Assembly (NCBI RefSeq): GCF_018863395.1
Contig: NZ_JAHKRR010000003.1
Span: 186,001 to 250,000 of the forward strand
Source: Sinomicrobium weinanense
GTDB lineage: Bacteria > Bacteroidota > Bacteroidia > Flavobacteriales > Flavobacteriaceae
Direction: 5' to 3'
Length of the DNA: 64,000 bases
The position numbers and the translations under genes were made by a program. The notes under the pieces were generated by a model, which saw nothing but the letters and a program-made list of their open reading frames with translations, made no database searches and was not told the origin of the DNA. Positions 54,958 through 64,000 of the stretch are shown in pieces. Position 1 is the stretch's first letter. Each line of letters opens with the position of its first letter.

Positions 54958-55800
54958 ATGAAATCAAGAATTCATTCCGTTTTGATTTTGTTTCCGTTAC
55001 TTTTTCTGCAATATGGCTATGGTAGCCACCCGGAAAATTTTACAGGTTACGGTGATGTGGAGTATCATATACATGACAGAAATGATCAAAACCATAATAA
55101 AGAGGTGTTACTCGATACGCTCAGGAAGATTGAAAAGAGCCTGGAGGAGAGGCCGGAAAACCCGGACGAGTCCGGATTTTCCGACCTGGACACGGAAGAA
55201 TGGAAAAGATACAAGCTGTTTAACCGTAAAATAGTTTCCGGATCGAAAGCAGAATACCTGGAAAAATCAAAATCGTATATAAAAGATTCCACTCAGATCC
55301 TCATCATCAAGTTAAAAGCGCTGGAGACTTTGGACCACAGCGGATTGTTAGAACAGGATATCCGTAAAAACCGGGATTATTACCTGGATCTTATAGAAGA
55401 ATTCAGGAATAGTGATCTGGACCCTAAATATTACCTGTATTTTGAAAACAAGATCAGGAAAATCAACAATAAGACCATTTCAGCAAGATATCATACCAGC
55501 CTTTTCTTTAATATTGTCGGTTTTCTGTCATTAGGCGTTTTCGGTTTTACCGCATACCGAAGACAAAGAAAAAAAACAGGCCGTAAAATAGATTTTTTAA
55601 GTGCTCAGGAAAGAAAAGTTGTCCATCTGATCCTCCTCGGCAAATCCAACAAGGAAATTGCTTCAGAGCTATTTATCAGCCTCAGTACCGTTAAGACACA
55701 TATAACAAATTCATATGGTAAACTGGAGGTATCAAACCGGAAAGAACTGGTCCGGAAATACTGCAATAAACAGGGACTAGCACCTATTTCAACCCCGTAA
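54958..55800 (+). CDS. Membrane-anchored LuxR-type transcription regulator
   Basis: A 280-residue protein. It has a signal-like N-terminus (to about 22) and an extracytoplasmic part of ~155 residues rich in charged helices (EVLLDTLRKIEKSLEERPEN). One membrane helix (about 180-200, FFNIVGFLSLGVFGF) and a basic stop (YRRQRKKTGRK) follow. A cytoplasmic LuxR HTH lies at about 214-268, reading LSAQERKVVHLILLGKSNKE then IASELFISLSTVKTHITNSY. There is no receiver, so it looks like a one-component regulator that senses outside and binds DNA while tethered. Signal and targets are unknown. It is a single gene before the DUF2723 pair. Confidence 0.85.
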   Translation: MKSRIHSVLILFPLLFLQYGYGSHPENFTGYGDVEYHIHDRNDQNHNKEVLLDTLRKIEKSLEERPENPDESGFSDLDTEEWKRYKLFNRKIVSGSKAEYLEKSKSYIKDSTQILIIKLKALETLDHSGLLEQDIRKNRDYYLDLIEEFRNSDLDPKYYLYFENKIRKINNKTISARYHTSLFFNIVGFLSLGVFGFTAYRRQRKKTGRKIDFLSAQERKVVHLILLGKSNKEIASELFISLSTVKTHITNSYGKLEVSNRKELVRKYCNKQGLAPISTP

Positions 55801-55851
55801 ACATAGGGTACTCATAAGGAATTTCATTATTTCGGGCCCAAAACGTAAATA

Positions 55852-58800
55852 ATGAAAAGTGCCTTTTTATTGAAGACCAATTTCATCACGACAGACATAT
55901 TCAAACGATGGGACTCCATACTGGGATGGACTGTATTTGCAATAGCTTTACTGACCTACGGATTAACAGCAGAACCCACCGTAAGTTTTTGGGATTGCGG
56001 CGAATATATTGCTTCGTCCTCACAGCTTGAAGTAGGCCACCCGCCCGGGGCTCCGCTGTTCCAGATGCTGGGTGCCGTATTTGCCATGTTTGCTACCGGG
56101 CCGGAAGGTATTGCCCTCACGGTAAATTACATTTCTGTCCTTTCCAGTGCTTTTACTGTGCTCTTTATGTTCTGGGTCATTACCCGTCTGGTACGAAAAA
56201 CCACGTACAAGAACGGGGAAATGCCCACTCCCTCTGCCATTGCTGTCCTTGGAAGCGGTGCCGTCGGGGCGCTGGCCTTTACTTTTTCCGACAGTTTCTG
56301 GTTCAATGCCGTGGAAGCCGAAGTCTATGCCATAGCAGCCCTGTTAATGTCCCTGTTACTATGGATGGGGCTCAAATGGACCGACGAAATGCACACCCCA
56401 CAGGGCAACCGCTGGCTCCTGCTCATTGCCCTGGTCACCGGTATGGCTTTCGGCCTTCATTTTATGGGGTTCCTCGCCATCCCATCCATAGTGCTCCTGT
56501 ACTACTTTAAAAAATACCGGAACATCACCATAAAAAACTTTGTCATAGCACAGGGGGCCGCTATTCTTTTACTCATCCTGGTCTACCGTTATTCGCTTAC
56601 CTACACCCTGAAATTTTTCGGGTGGAGTGAACTTTTCTTCGTGAATACCTTCGGATTGCCTTTTCATTCCGGCACTGTCATTGCCGGCTTCGCTTTTGTT
56701 ATATTATTTTACCTGGCCCATCGTTATACCAGGCGGAAAAACCTGTACGGAGCCAACACCGCCGTCCTGTGCCTGCTTTTTATGTTTATCGGTTTTTCTT
56801 CCTGGTTCATGCTCCCTATACGGGCCAATGCCCACACCCCCATCAATGAAAACGACCCCTCAGATGCCCGGCTGTTGCTGGCTTACTACAACAGGGAACA
56901 ATACGGGGACGCAGGCGCCCCGCTGTACGGGGCCATGTATTCCGACAGGTTCGCAGGACAGGACTCCGACAATCCCTACAAAGACGACAAACCCAAATAC
57001 GAACAGGATGAGGAAACGGGGAAATATATTATTGTAAACCCTTACAAAAATGCCATTCACAACTCCAACAGCAAGCACGTAGGTATCCTGCCCAGAATGT
57101 GGAGCAGCGAACACGCTGCCAATTACATGAAACTCTCCCGCCCCCTCGATTTCAGCATCAAACCCGAATACGCATCCAGTAAAGAACTAAAAGACGGCAT
57201 TAACCGTTTCAAGATAGATTATGCAGCCGGTAAGATCGATGAAAAAGGTTATGTGAATTTCCTAGAACAATTCAGTTCCTACATCGATGTGGAACCACCC
57301 GGGCTGCTCGATAATATCCGGTTTATGTTCCAATACCAGTTCGGCTATATGTACTGGCGGTATTTCATGTGGAATTTTGCAGGCCGCCAGGACGACATCC
57401 AGGGTAAAATGAACAATAACGGCAACTGGCTCAGCGGTATAAAAGCCATAGATGAACACCACCTGGGCCCGCAGGACAACTTACCTTCGGATGCCCTGAA
57501 CAACAGGGCCAGGAACACCTATTTCTTCCTGCCTCTGATCCTGGGGCTTATAGGATTTATCTTCCACCTGCGAAAAGACCCGAAACGGTTCTGGACCCTC
57601 CTGGTCTTCTTCCTCTTTACCGGTATAGCCATACAGTTCTACACCAACGTACGCCCGTTCGAACCCCGGGAAAGGGACTATTCGCTCATAGGCTCCTTCT
57701 ACATTTTTGCCATCTGGATAGGCATAGGAGCATTTGCCCTGTATAGCGGGCTGCAAAAGTTACTGAGCCCAAAAATACTTGCTCCTGCCGTAAAAACAGC
57801 CTGTTTGCTCGCTGTCCCGACAGTCATGGCCTATCAGAACTGGGACGATCACGACCGCTCCGAACGCTATATTGCCAGGGCCATGGCAAGAAATACACTC
57901 GACTCCATCCGGAAAAATACAGATGCCATTGTCTTCACCATGGGCGAAAACGATATTTTCGGTATGTGGTATGCCCAGGAAGTAGAAAAGCACCGTACCG
58001 ATGTACGCGTCGTCTACCCCGGCTACCTTGCCACCGACTGGTATATCGACCAGATAAAGCGAAAGGCCCATCAGAGCAGCCCTGTTCCCTCGCAGCTCTC
58101 TCACATACAATACACTTACGGAATACGGGATGTCGTCTATCACCAGCCTTTAACCGATGAAAGGTGGGATATTAAACGGTTCATGGAATGGATCGCCAAC
58201 GACCGCCATACTGTGGAAGACCTTATCCGCAAGCAGGGCGGTGACCCCGGTCAATACCCGGAAAGATACCGCAAGGCCATTTTTTATCCCACGAACAGGA
58301 TCCGTATCCCTGTGAACCGGAAAAACGTACTCCGGAGCGGACTGGTCATGGAAAAGGACAAAGCGCTTATCCGGGACCATATCGACATCGACCTTCCGGA
58401 AGGCGGTATCACCAAAAGCCAGATGATGATGCTCGACATCCTGGCCAACAACAACTGGGAACGCCCGCTCTATTTTACCGGGGGAAGTTTCAACCCGGCC
58501 GACTATCTCTGGCTCAGGGAATACATGCAACTGGACGGACTCGTCTACAAACTGGTCCCCATCAGGACCCCCATAGACAAGGACAACCCTTACGAAATGG
58601 GAAGAATAGACCCTGAACTGATGTATGACATTGTTATGAAATGGGACTGGGGCCATTCGGGTTCAGATAAGATATACTGCGATTCCATCATAAGAAGAAG
58701 GGCAATCTCATACAGGATAAACATGGCACGCCTGACAGAAACCCTGCTTGAGGAAAATAAAAAGGAAAAGGCAAAAAATGTCATGGACCTGGCCATGGAA

Positions 58801-59118
58801 AAGATGCCCCTGGAACACTACGGGTATTATGCTTTCCTGGAACCCTTTATAGACGGGTATTACCAGGCAGGAGAGTTCCGTAAAGCGAGAGACCTGTTTA
58901 CCAGGACAAGCCGTAAATACCAGGAAAAACTGGACTATTATCTCTCATCTGGAAAACATCCGCTGATCACCGGAGAAGACATCCTGTACGACCTGCAACG
59001 CTACCGGGCATTGGTAGATATCGTAGCCAGGAATGACAACGAGGAATTCGGAAGAAAAGAAACCGAAGAATTTAACCGTTACCTCGATCAAACGGAACAA
59101 CGCTACTTCAGTTTATAG
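55852..59118 (+). CDS. DUF2723 membrane protein, GT-C-like glycosyltransferase (copy 1)
   Basis: A 1088-residue protein with a dozen or so N-terminal helices (to about 640) and a large soluble C-terminal part. The DUF2723 signature is PTVSFWDCGEYIASSSQLEV then GHPPGAPLFQMLG, with an acidic Asp-Cys-Gly-Glu in the first periplasmic loop as in GT-C enzymes. NTYFFLPLILGLIGFIFHL and FYTNVRPFEPRERDYSLIGS are further conserved blocks. The family is annotated as protein-O-mannosyltransferase-like; in Bacteroidota a role in O-glycosylation of exported proteins is plausible but not shown here. A close tandem paralogue follows 209 bases on. Confidence 0.9.
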   Translation: MKSAFLLKTNFITTDIFKRWDSILGWTVFAIALLTYGLTAEPTVSFWDCGEYIASSSQLEVGHPPGAPLFQMLGAVFAMFATGPEGIALTVNYISVLSSAFTVLFMFWVITRLVRKTTYKNGEMPTPSAIAVLGSGAVGALAFTFSDSFWFNAVEAEVYAIAALLMSLLLWMGLKWTDEMHTPQGNRWLLLIALVTGMAFGLHFMGFLAIPSIVLLYYFKKYRNITIKNFVIAQGAAILLLILVYRYSLTYTLKFFGWSELFFVNTFGLPFHSGTVIAGFAFVILFYLAHRYTRRKNLYGANTAVLCLLFMFIGFSSWFMLPIRANAHTPINENDPSDARLLLAYYNREQYGDAGAPLYGAMYSDRFAGQDSDNPYKDDKPKYEQDEETGKYIIVNPYKNAIHNSNSKHVGILPRMWSSEHAANYMKLSRPLDFSIKPEYASSKELKDGINRFKIDYAAGKIDEKGYVNFLEQFSSYIDVEPPGLLDNIRFMFQYQFGYMYWRYFMWNFAGRQDDIQGKMNNNGNWLSGIKAIDEHHLGPQDNLPSDALNNRARNTYFFLPLILGLIGFIFHLRKDPKRFWTLLVFFLFTGIAIQFYTNVRPFEPRERDYSLIGSFYIFAIWIGIGAFALYSGLQKLLSPKILAPAVKTACLLAVPTVMAYQNWDDHDRSERYIARAMARNTLDSIRKNTDAIVFTMGENDIFGMWYAQEVEKHRTDVRVVYPGYLATDWYIDQIKRKAHQSSPVPSQLSHIQYTYGIRDVVYHQPLTDERWDIKRFMEWIANDRHTVEDLIRKQGGDPGQYPERYRKAIFYPTNRIRIPVNRKNVLRSGLVMEKDKALIRDHIDIDLPEGGITKSQMMMLDILANNNWERPLYFTGGSFNPADYLWLREYMQLDGLVYKLVPIRTPIDKDNPYEMGRIDPELMYDIVMKWDWGHSGSDKIYCDSIIRRRAISYRINMARLTETLLEENKKEKAKNVMDLAMEKMPLEHYGYYAFLEPFIDGYYQAGEFRKARDLFTRTSRKYQEKLDYYLSSGKHPLITGEDILYDLQRYRALVDIVARNDNEEFGRKETEEFNRYLDQTEQRYFSL

Positions 59119-59139
59119 TCGGGCTTGTAAGAAACCAGC

Positions 59140-59212
59140 GTGCCGGTATTCGGATCTATGAGTGGCCAACCTCTTTCTATCCACATATTCCCGAACACCC
59201 GAATACCGGCAC
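59140..59212. repeat. Inverted repeat between the DUF2723 genes
   Basis: The 14-base arms GTGCCGGTATTCGG (59140-59153) and CCGAATACCGGCAC (59199-59212) are perfectly complementary, 45 bases apart. It starts 21 bases past the first stop. It may be a terminator-like or mRNA-stability element; no U-run follows. Confidence 0.7.
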
Positions 59213-59327
59213 ACCCGCCCGACCTCAACTTTCTACATACGATGTACTTGCCCTGTTTAAATAGCGAAAAACCCGGATTATATAGCGAATTATTATTAAA
59301 TTCGCCTTTTCAGAGAAAACCAAGTTC

Positions 59328-62300
59328 ATGACGACAGACATATTTAAACGATGGGATACCATACTGGGATGGGCCGTATTTGCAATAGCTTTACTGACCT
59401 ATGGACTAACCGTTGAACCCACCGTAAGTTTCTGGGATTGCGGAGAATACATAGCCACTTCGGCCAGGCTCGAAGTCGGACACCCTCCGGGAGCACCGCT
59501 CTTTCAGATGCTCGGCTCCTTTTTTGCCATGTTTGCCCCGGGCACGGAATATGTCGCTTTGATGGTCAATACCATGTCTGTTCTTGCCAGTGCTTTTACC
59601 ATTCTCTTTATGTTCTGGACCATCACCAACCTGGTAAAAAAAATGGTGATCGGGGAAAAAGAAATATCCAGGCCCTCTGCCATTGCCATTTTGGGCAGCG
59701 GTGCAGTAGGTGCACTGGCCTTTACATTTTCTGACAGTTTCTGGTTCAGTGCCGTAGAAGCTGAAGTCTATGCCATGGGAAGCCTGCTTATGGCCCTGTT
59801 GCTTTGGCTTGGAATAAAATGGGTTGACGAACTGGACTCTCCAAGAGGCAACCGCTGGCTTGTTCTTATTGCACTGATCATAGGTATGGCTCCGGGGCTT
59901 CACTTTATGGGCTTCCTCGCTATCCCGTCCATAGGACTATTATACTATTTTAAAAGATATAAGACTACCACTGTAAAAAACTTCCTGGTAGCCAATGCCA
60001 TTGTAGTAGGAATACTACTGCTCACCTATAAATTCTCCCTGACCTTCGTACTGGAGCTCTTCGGGTGGAGTGAGATCTTTTTCGTCAATACCATAGGGCT
60101 TCCGTTCAATTCAGGGACCATTATTATGGGGCTCATATTTATCCTGATATTTTACTTTGCCCTTCGCTACACCAGGCAGAAACAGTTGTACAAGGCCAAT
60201 ATTATTGTCCTTTGTTTTGTCTTTATGTTTATCGGGTTCTCTTCCTGGCTCATGCTCCCCTTACGAGCTAATGCACACACCCCGATCAACGAAAACGACC
60301 CGGCAGACGCCCGTGCCCTGCTGGCCTACTACAACAGGGAACAATATCCCGGGGTGGACAGTCCCGTTTACGGAGCCATGTATTCCGATATGTTTGCCGG
60401 GCAGAACGCCGATCCCGAAAAAGCGTATAAGGACGACAAGCCCAAATATGAGCAGGATAAAAAAAGCGGAAAGTATGTTATTGTAAACCACTACAAAAGT
60501 GCCATCCCTAATTCCAACAGCAAACATGTAGGACTACTGCCACGGATGTGGAGTACCGACCACGCCTCCAATTACATGAGGTTTACCCGCCCGCTCGACT
60601 TCCGGATACGATCGGAATACCTGTCTAACAATGACCTGAAGAATGCTATTAAACAGTTCAGGACCGATTATGCCAACGGCAGGATAGACGAAGATGGCTA
60701 TGTAAACTTCCTGCGGCAGTTCGGGCAGTATATCGAGGTACAACCGCCTTCGCTTTCAGACAATATAGGATTTATGATCCGGTACCAGTTTGGCTATATG
60801 TACTGGCGGTATTTTATGTGGAATTTTGTAGGCCGGCAGGACGATATTCAGGGTAAGATGGACGATCACGGCAATTGGCTCAGCGGTATTAAGTTTATCG
60901 ATGAATGGCATTTGGGCTCTCAGGACAACCTGCCGTCGGACGTACTGAACAATAAGGCCAGGAACACCTATTTTTTCCTTCCTTTGATCCTTGGGATCAT
61001 CGGACTTATATTCCAGATACGGAGAAACCCGAAGCAATTCTGGATGTTGTTTGTGTTCTTTATGTTCACCGGCCTCGCCATACAGTTCTACACCAATGTA
61101 CGCCCGTTCGAACCCCGTGAGAGGGATTATTCCCTGGTGGGATCGTTCTATATTTTTGCGATCTGGATCGGTATAGGTGTTTTTGCCCTGTATGAAGAAT
61201 TCAAAAAACGGATAGCTCCAAAGGTACTGGCCCCTGCCGTAACTGCCTTATGCTTCCTTGCCATTCCTGTTGTTATGGCCAGCCAGAACTGGGACGACCA
61301 CGACCGTTCTAACCGCTATACGGCCGAGGCCATTGCACGGAACTACCTGAACTCTGTCCAGGAAGATGCAGGAGCCATAATATTTTCTATTGGGGACAAC
61401 GATACTTTCGGCCTGTGGTACATCCAGGAGATCGAAGGGCACCGCACCGATGTGAGGGTCATAAATTCCAGCCTTTTCGCCACCGACTGGTATATCGACC
61501 AGATGAAGCGAAAAGCCTATGAAAGCGACCCCATCCCCTCGCAACTCACCCACTCGCAGTACGCCTATGGTGTAAGGGATGCCATATATTACCAGCAACT
61601 CACGGACGAACGCTGGGACATCAAACGTTTTATGGACTGGGTGGCCAATGACGACAACACCATTGGAAACCTCATCAAAAGACAGGGAGGAGATATCCGG
61701 CAATACCCGGAGAACGCCAGGAACACCATTTTCTATCCGACAAACAAAATAAGGATCCCTGTTAACAAAGAGAATGTACTGAAAAGCGGATTGGTCAAAG
61801 ATAAAGACAGTGCGCTTATTGTAGATTACATAGACATTGACCTGCCAAAAAGCGCCATTGGCAAAAACAGGATGATGATGCTCGATATCCTCGCCAATAA
61901 CGACTGGACACGGCCCATCTATTTTACGGGAGGAAGTTTTGCCTCCGAAGAATACATCTGGATGAAGGATTACCTGCAACTGGACGGCATGGTCTATAAG
62001 CTGGTCCCGATAAAGAGCCCCGTGTCACAGGGCAGCTATGAAATGGGAAGGATAGACAGTGAATTGATGTACGATATCGTAAAGAAATGGAACTGGGGCA
62101 ATTCCAATTCTCCGAACATCTATCACGATCCGGAAACCCGGAAAAACAGCATTTCGTACCGCAGCAACATGGCAAGGCTCGTGGAAACCCTCCTTGAGGA
62201 AGGCCAGAAAGAAAAAGCCCGGGAAGTCGTGAACCTGGCCATGGATCAGTTGCCTTTTGAATATTACGGATATTACGTTTTCCTCGAACCTTATGTCGAT

Positions 62301-62585
62301 GGTTATTACAAAACCGGGCAAACCGAAAAGGCCAGGAAACTCTTCCTTGAAATAGCTCAAAAGTATCAGGAAAACCTGTCGTACTACCTCTCTTCCGGAA
62401 AAGCCTTCACCGAGCAGGATAAAATGTTATACGACATACAGAGATACCGCAGTCTCGTGGATATTGTAGTGGAAAACGACGAAGAGGACTTCGGCAAAAA
62501 ACAAACGGAGACCTTTAACCAATATCTCGATCAGTTGGAGAAATCTTACGGAGGAGAAAGTGATTCCCTCGAAATCGTGGAATGA
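59328..62585 (+). CDS. DUF2723 membrane protein, GT-C-like glycosyltransferase (copy 2)
   Basis: A 1085-residue paralogue of the preceding gene, alike over the whole length (same FWDCGEYIATSARLEVGHPP, FFVNTIGLPFNSG, FYTNVRPFEPRERDYSLVGS). The ATG at 59328 aligns with codon 12 of copy 1. The frame and the homology extend 11 codons upstream to an ATT where copy 1 has its ATG. The C-terminal part has helix-repeat-like segments (ARLVETLLEEGQKEKAREVV, KTGQTEKARKLFLEIAQKYQ). Both copies probably act at the cytoplasmic membrane with lipid-linked sugar donors (family inference). Confidence 0.9.
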   Translation: MTTDIFKRWDTILGWAVFAIALLTYGLTVEPTVSFWDCGEYIATSARLEVGHPPGAPLFQMLGSFFAMFAPGTEYVALMVNTMSVLASAFTILFMFWTITNLVKKMVIGEKEISRPSAIAILGSGAVGALAFTFSDSFWFSAVEAEVYAMGSLLMALLLWLGIKWVDELDSPRGNRWLVLIALIIGMAPGLHFMGFLAIPSIGLLYYFKRYKTTTVKNFLVANAIVVGILLLTYKFSLTFVLELFGWSEIFFVNTIGLPFNSGTIIMGLIFILIFYFALRYTRQKQLYKANIIVLCFVFMFIGFSSWLMLPLRANAHTPINENDPADARALLAYYNREQYPGVDSPVYGAMYSDMFAGQNADPEKAYKDDKPKYEQDKKSGKYVIVNHYKSAIPNSNSKHVGLLPRMWSTDHASNYMRFTRPLDFRIRSEYLSNNDLKNAIKQFRTDYANGRIDEDGYVNFLRQFGQYIEVQPPSLSDNIGFMIRYQFGYMYWRYFMWNFVGRQDDIQGKMDDHGNWLSGIKFIDEWHLGSQDNLPSDVLNNKARNTYFFLPLILGIIGLIFQIRRNPKQFWMLFVFFMFTGLAIQFYTNVRPFEPRERDYSLVGSFYIFAIWIGIGVFALYEEFKKRIAPKVLAPAVTALCFLAIPVVMASQNWDDHDRSNRYTAEAIARNYLNSVQEDAGAIIFSIGDNDTFGLWYIQEIEGHRTDVRVINSSLFATDWYIDQMKRKAYESDPIPSQLTHSQYAYGVRDAIYYQQLTDERWDIKRFMDWVANDDNTIGNLIKRQGGDIRQYPENARNTIFYPTNKIRIPVNKENVLKSGLVKDKDSALIVDYIDIDLPKSAIGKNRMMMLDILANNDWTRPIYFTGGSFASEEYIWMKDYLQLDGMVYKLVPIKSPVSQGSYEMGRIDSELMYDIVKKWNWGNSNSPNIYHDPETRKNSISYRSNMARLVETLLEEGQKEKAREVVNLAMDQLPFEYYGYYVFLEPYVDGYYKTGQTEKARKLFLEIAQKYQENLSYYLSSGKAFTEQDKMLYDIQRYRSLVDIVVENDEEDFGKKQTETFNQYLDQLEKSYGGESDSLEIVE

Positions 62586-62615
62586 TATAACACAAAAAGA
62601 TTCGGAGTATTAACA

Positions 62616-62651
62616 TTTTTTGAAAGAACATAAATTTTTTTTGTATTTTAG
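62616..62651 (+). promoter_or_regulatory. Possible promoter of mscL
   Basis: TTTTTTG (62616-62622) and TATTTTAG (62644-62651) stand 21 bases apart, near the Bacteroidota -33/-7 pattern but with an imperfect -7. The mscL ATG follows at 62704. Confidence 0.35.
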
Positions 62652-62703
62652 TCCATGTTATCGATCTATTTAATTTTTTATATACATTTTTTCTTAAAAA
62701 GAT

Positions 62704-63117
62704 ATGGGTTTCTTTAAGGATTTTAAATCGTTCCTGCTAAAGGGCGATATCGTCAACCTGGCTACGGCCGTTATCGTGGCCGGTGCTTTTGGAAAAATCG
62801 TTTCCTCATTTACCAATGACATTTTAATGCCTCCCATAGGCCTGCTTCTGGGAGATGTGGATTTTTCCGAACTGAAGTATGTACTCAAGGATGCTGTTAC
62901 CGATGCGTCAGGAGAAATTACCACGGCAGCGGTTTCGATCAATTACGGTAACTTTATACAGTTTATTATCGATTTTATTATCATCGGTTTCTGTATCTTT
63001 ATGATACTGAAAGCCTATGAAAAAAGCAAGAAAAAGGAAGAACCCGCACCCGCAGCACCTGCCGGCCCAACCCAGGAGGAACTGCTTGCAGAGATCAGGG
63101 ATTTACTGAAAAAATAG
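62704..63117 (+). CDS. mscL: Large-conductance mechanosensitive channel MscL
   Basis: A 137-residue channel subunit. It opens under membrane tension to release solutes on osmotic downshock and works as a pentamer. It shows the N-terminal amphipathic helix (MGFFKDFKSFLLKGDIVNLA), TM1 (ATAVIVAGAFGKIVSSFTND) with the ILMPPIG turn, a periplasmic loop, TM2 (FIQFIIDFIIIGFCIFMILK), and a charged C-terminal helix (TQEELLAEIRDLLKK). Length is normal. It is flanked by a promoter-like region and a clear terminator, so it is monocistronic. Confidence 0.97.
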   Translation: MGFFKDFKSFLLKGDIVNLATAVIVAGAFGKIVSSFTNDILMPPIGLLLGDVDFSELKYVLKDAVTDASGEITTAAVSINYGNFIQFIIDFIIIGFCIFMILKAYEKSKKKEEPAPAAPAGPTQEELLAEIRDLLKK

Positions 63118-63143
63118 ACCGCATCACTACATATTCTAACCAA

Positions 63144-63169
63144 ACCCTCCCTGCGGAGGGTCTTTTTTT
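63144..63169 (+). terminator. Rho-independent terminator of mscL
   Basis: A 7-base GC-rich stem (ACCCTCC with GGAGGGT) with a CTGC loop, followed by CTTTTTTT, 27 bases past the mscL stop. Confidence 0.9.
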
Positions 63170-63328
63170 AACAGCCAGGATGCTTTCGTGCTCCTAAATC
63201 CAACATTGAAATAATTCCTCGATCATAAGTCCCGAAACTTCCGGTGTTTTGTTATCAATGTGGTAGCCGAGACGTTTGTTACAAATAAAACATTTTGTTT
63301 CAAAAATATAATTCTTTTCTTTTTGCAC

Positions 63329-63358
63329 TTGTCCCTATGCTTTTTATACCTACTTTTG
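63329..63358 (+). promoter_or_regulatory. Promoter of asd
   Basis: TTG at -33 (63329-63331) and TACTTTTG at -7 (63351-63358) stand 19 bases apart, an exact fit to the Bacteroidota TTTG-N19-TAnnTTTG pattern except for the first T. The ATG lies 43 bases downstream of the -7 element. Confidence 0.6.
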
Positions 63359-63401
63359 CTAACTCAAAGTTGTTTAACAATTATATAGCTAATACAGACA
63401 A

Positions 63402-64000
63402 ATGAAAGTTGCAGTTGTAGGAGCCACCGGAATGGTTGGCGAAGTTATGTTGCAGGTGCTTGCGGAGCGCCGTTTTCCCGTAACAGAATTATTACCCGTT
63501 GCTTCGGAGAGGTCCGTAGGGAAAGAGGTAATTTTTCAAGGCAAGCCTCACAAGGTTATCGGCCTGGCCGATGCCGTAGCGGCAAAACCGGCGATTGCCC
63601 TGTTCTCTGCGGGAGGCGCCATTTCCCTGGAATGGGCACCCAAATTTGCAGCGGCGGGCACTACGGTTATCGACAATTCCTCGGCATGGCGTATGGACCC
63701 CGACAAAAAACTGGTAGTCCCTGAGATCAATGCCAGCCAGATCACCCGGGAAGACAAGATCATTGCCAATCCCAACTGCTCTACCATACAGATGGTGATG
63801 GCCCTAGCCCCGTTACATAAAAAATATACCATAAACAGGGTCGTGGTTTCCACATATCAGTCCATTACAGGCACCGGGGTCAAAGCCGTACGCCAATTGG
63901 AAAACGAATATGCAGGCCAACAGGGAGAAATGGCATATCCCTATCCTATACACAGAAATGCATTGCCACACTGCGATGTTTTCGAGGAGAACGGCTACAC
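63402..64000 (+). CDS. asd: Aspartate-semialdehyde dehydrogenase, 5' part
   Basis: The first 199 codons of a gene cut by the window end; the family is about 330 residues. It makes aspartate semialdehyde for lysine, threonine, methionine and cell-wall precursors. Visible are the NADP-binding MKVAVVGATGMVGEVMLQVL, the phosphate-loop region LFSAGGAISLEWAP, the DNSSAWRM block, and the catalytic Cys126 in IANPNCSTIQ. VVVSTYQSITGTG and the PYPIHRNALPHCD region follow. A typical promoter precedes it. Confidence 0.96.
   Translation, partial: MKVAVVGATGMVGEVMLQVLAERRFPVTELLPVASERSVGKEVIFQGKPHKVIGLADAVAAKPAIALFSAGGAISLEWAPKFAAAGTTVIDNSSAWRMDPDKKLVVPEINASQITREDKIIANPNCSTIQMVMALAPLHKKYTINRVVVSTYQSITGTGVKAVRQLENEYAGQQGEMAYPYPIHRNALPHCDVFEENGY

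Overview
The window is chromosomal DNA of a Bacteroidota member, most likely a Flavobacteriaceae species. The evidence is a full-length SprA (type 9 secretion translocon and gliding) beside ruvA and gcvH, a SusC/SusD pair, a hybrid two-component regulator, a T9SS type A sorting domain on one enzyme, lipoproteins with Bacteroidota-type lipoboxes, TAnnTTTG-type -7 promoter elements, and DUF2723 proteins. I cannot name the genus from sequence alone.

Layout. 1-3707 (minus): a cut VOC-family protein, an unrecognised exported protein, a small SnoaL/NTF2-like exported protein, then a LytS/LytTR-type kinase and regulator pair. 4012-14426 (minus): two tandem TonB proteins, a VanZ-like protein, gcvH, sprA and ruvA. 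14784-16567 (plus): a tandem universal stress protein and an exported cupin. 16759-20126 (minus): a possible small protein, then a four-gene signalling operon (unknown protein, multi-TM protein, NarL-type kinase and NarL-type regulator).

20.9-54.1 kb (plus) is a xyloglucan utilisation locus. In order it holds GH31 alpha-xylosidase, hybrid two-component regulator, SusC, SusD, an IPT/TIG surface glycan-binding lipoprotein, GH74 endo-xyloglucanase with T9SS tail, CE20-type acetylesterase, GH5 endoglucanase, GH43, GH97, GH29 alpha-L-fucosidase, GH2 beta-galactosidase-like, a SnoaL-like protein, a second GH2 with a uronidase-type NxK motif, GH3 beta-glucosidase, and an L-galactonate-dehydrogenase-like enzyme. 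The reading is surface capture and cutting (SGBP, SusD, GH74, GH5), SusC import powered by TonB, then side-chain and backbone trimming in the periplasm. Three promoters in the locus share a composite direct-repeat element, the best candidate for the regulator's operator.

The locus ends at an intact tRNA-Gln (54.52-54.59 kb) whose 3' end points into it. At its other edge (20.40 kb) lies a degenerate copy of that tRNA 3' end with a terminator. This is the geometry expected of an old island inserted at a tRNA gene, although no integrase is visible. Right of the tRNA come a membrane-anchored LuxR-type regulator, two tandem DUF2723 (GT-C-like) proteins, mscL and the start of asd.

Several intergenic gaps carry long palindromes (34.05, 38.93, 42.11 and 6.66 kb) and one 10-bp tandem repeat (14.55 kb), which look like small non-coding repeats of the host genome.
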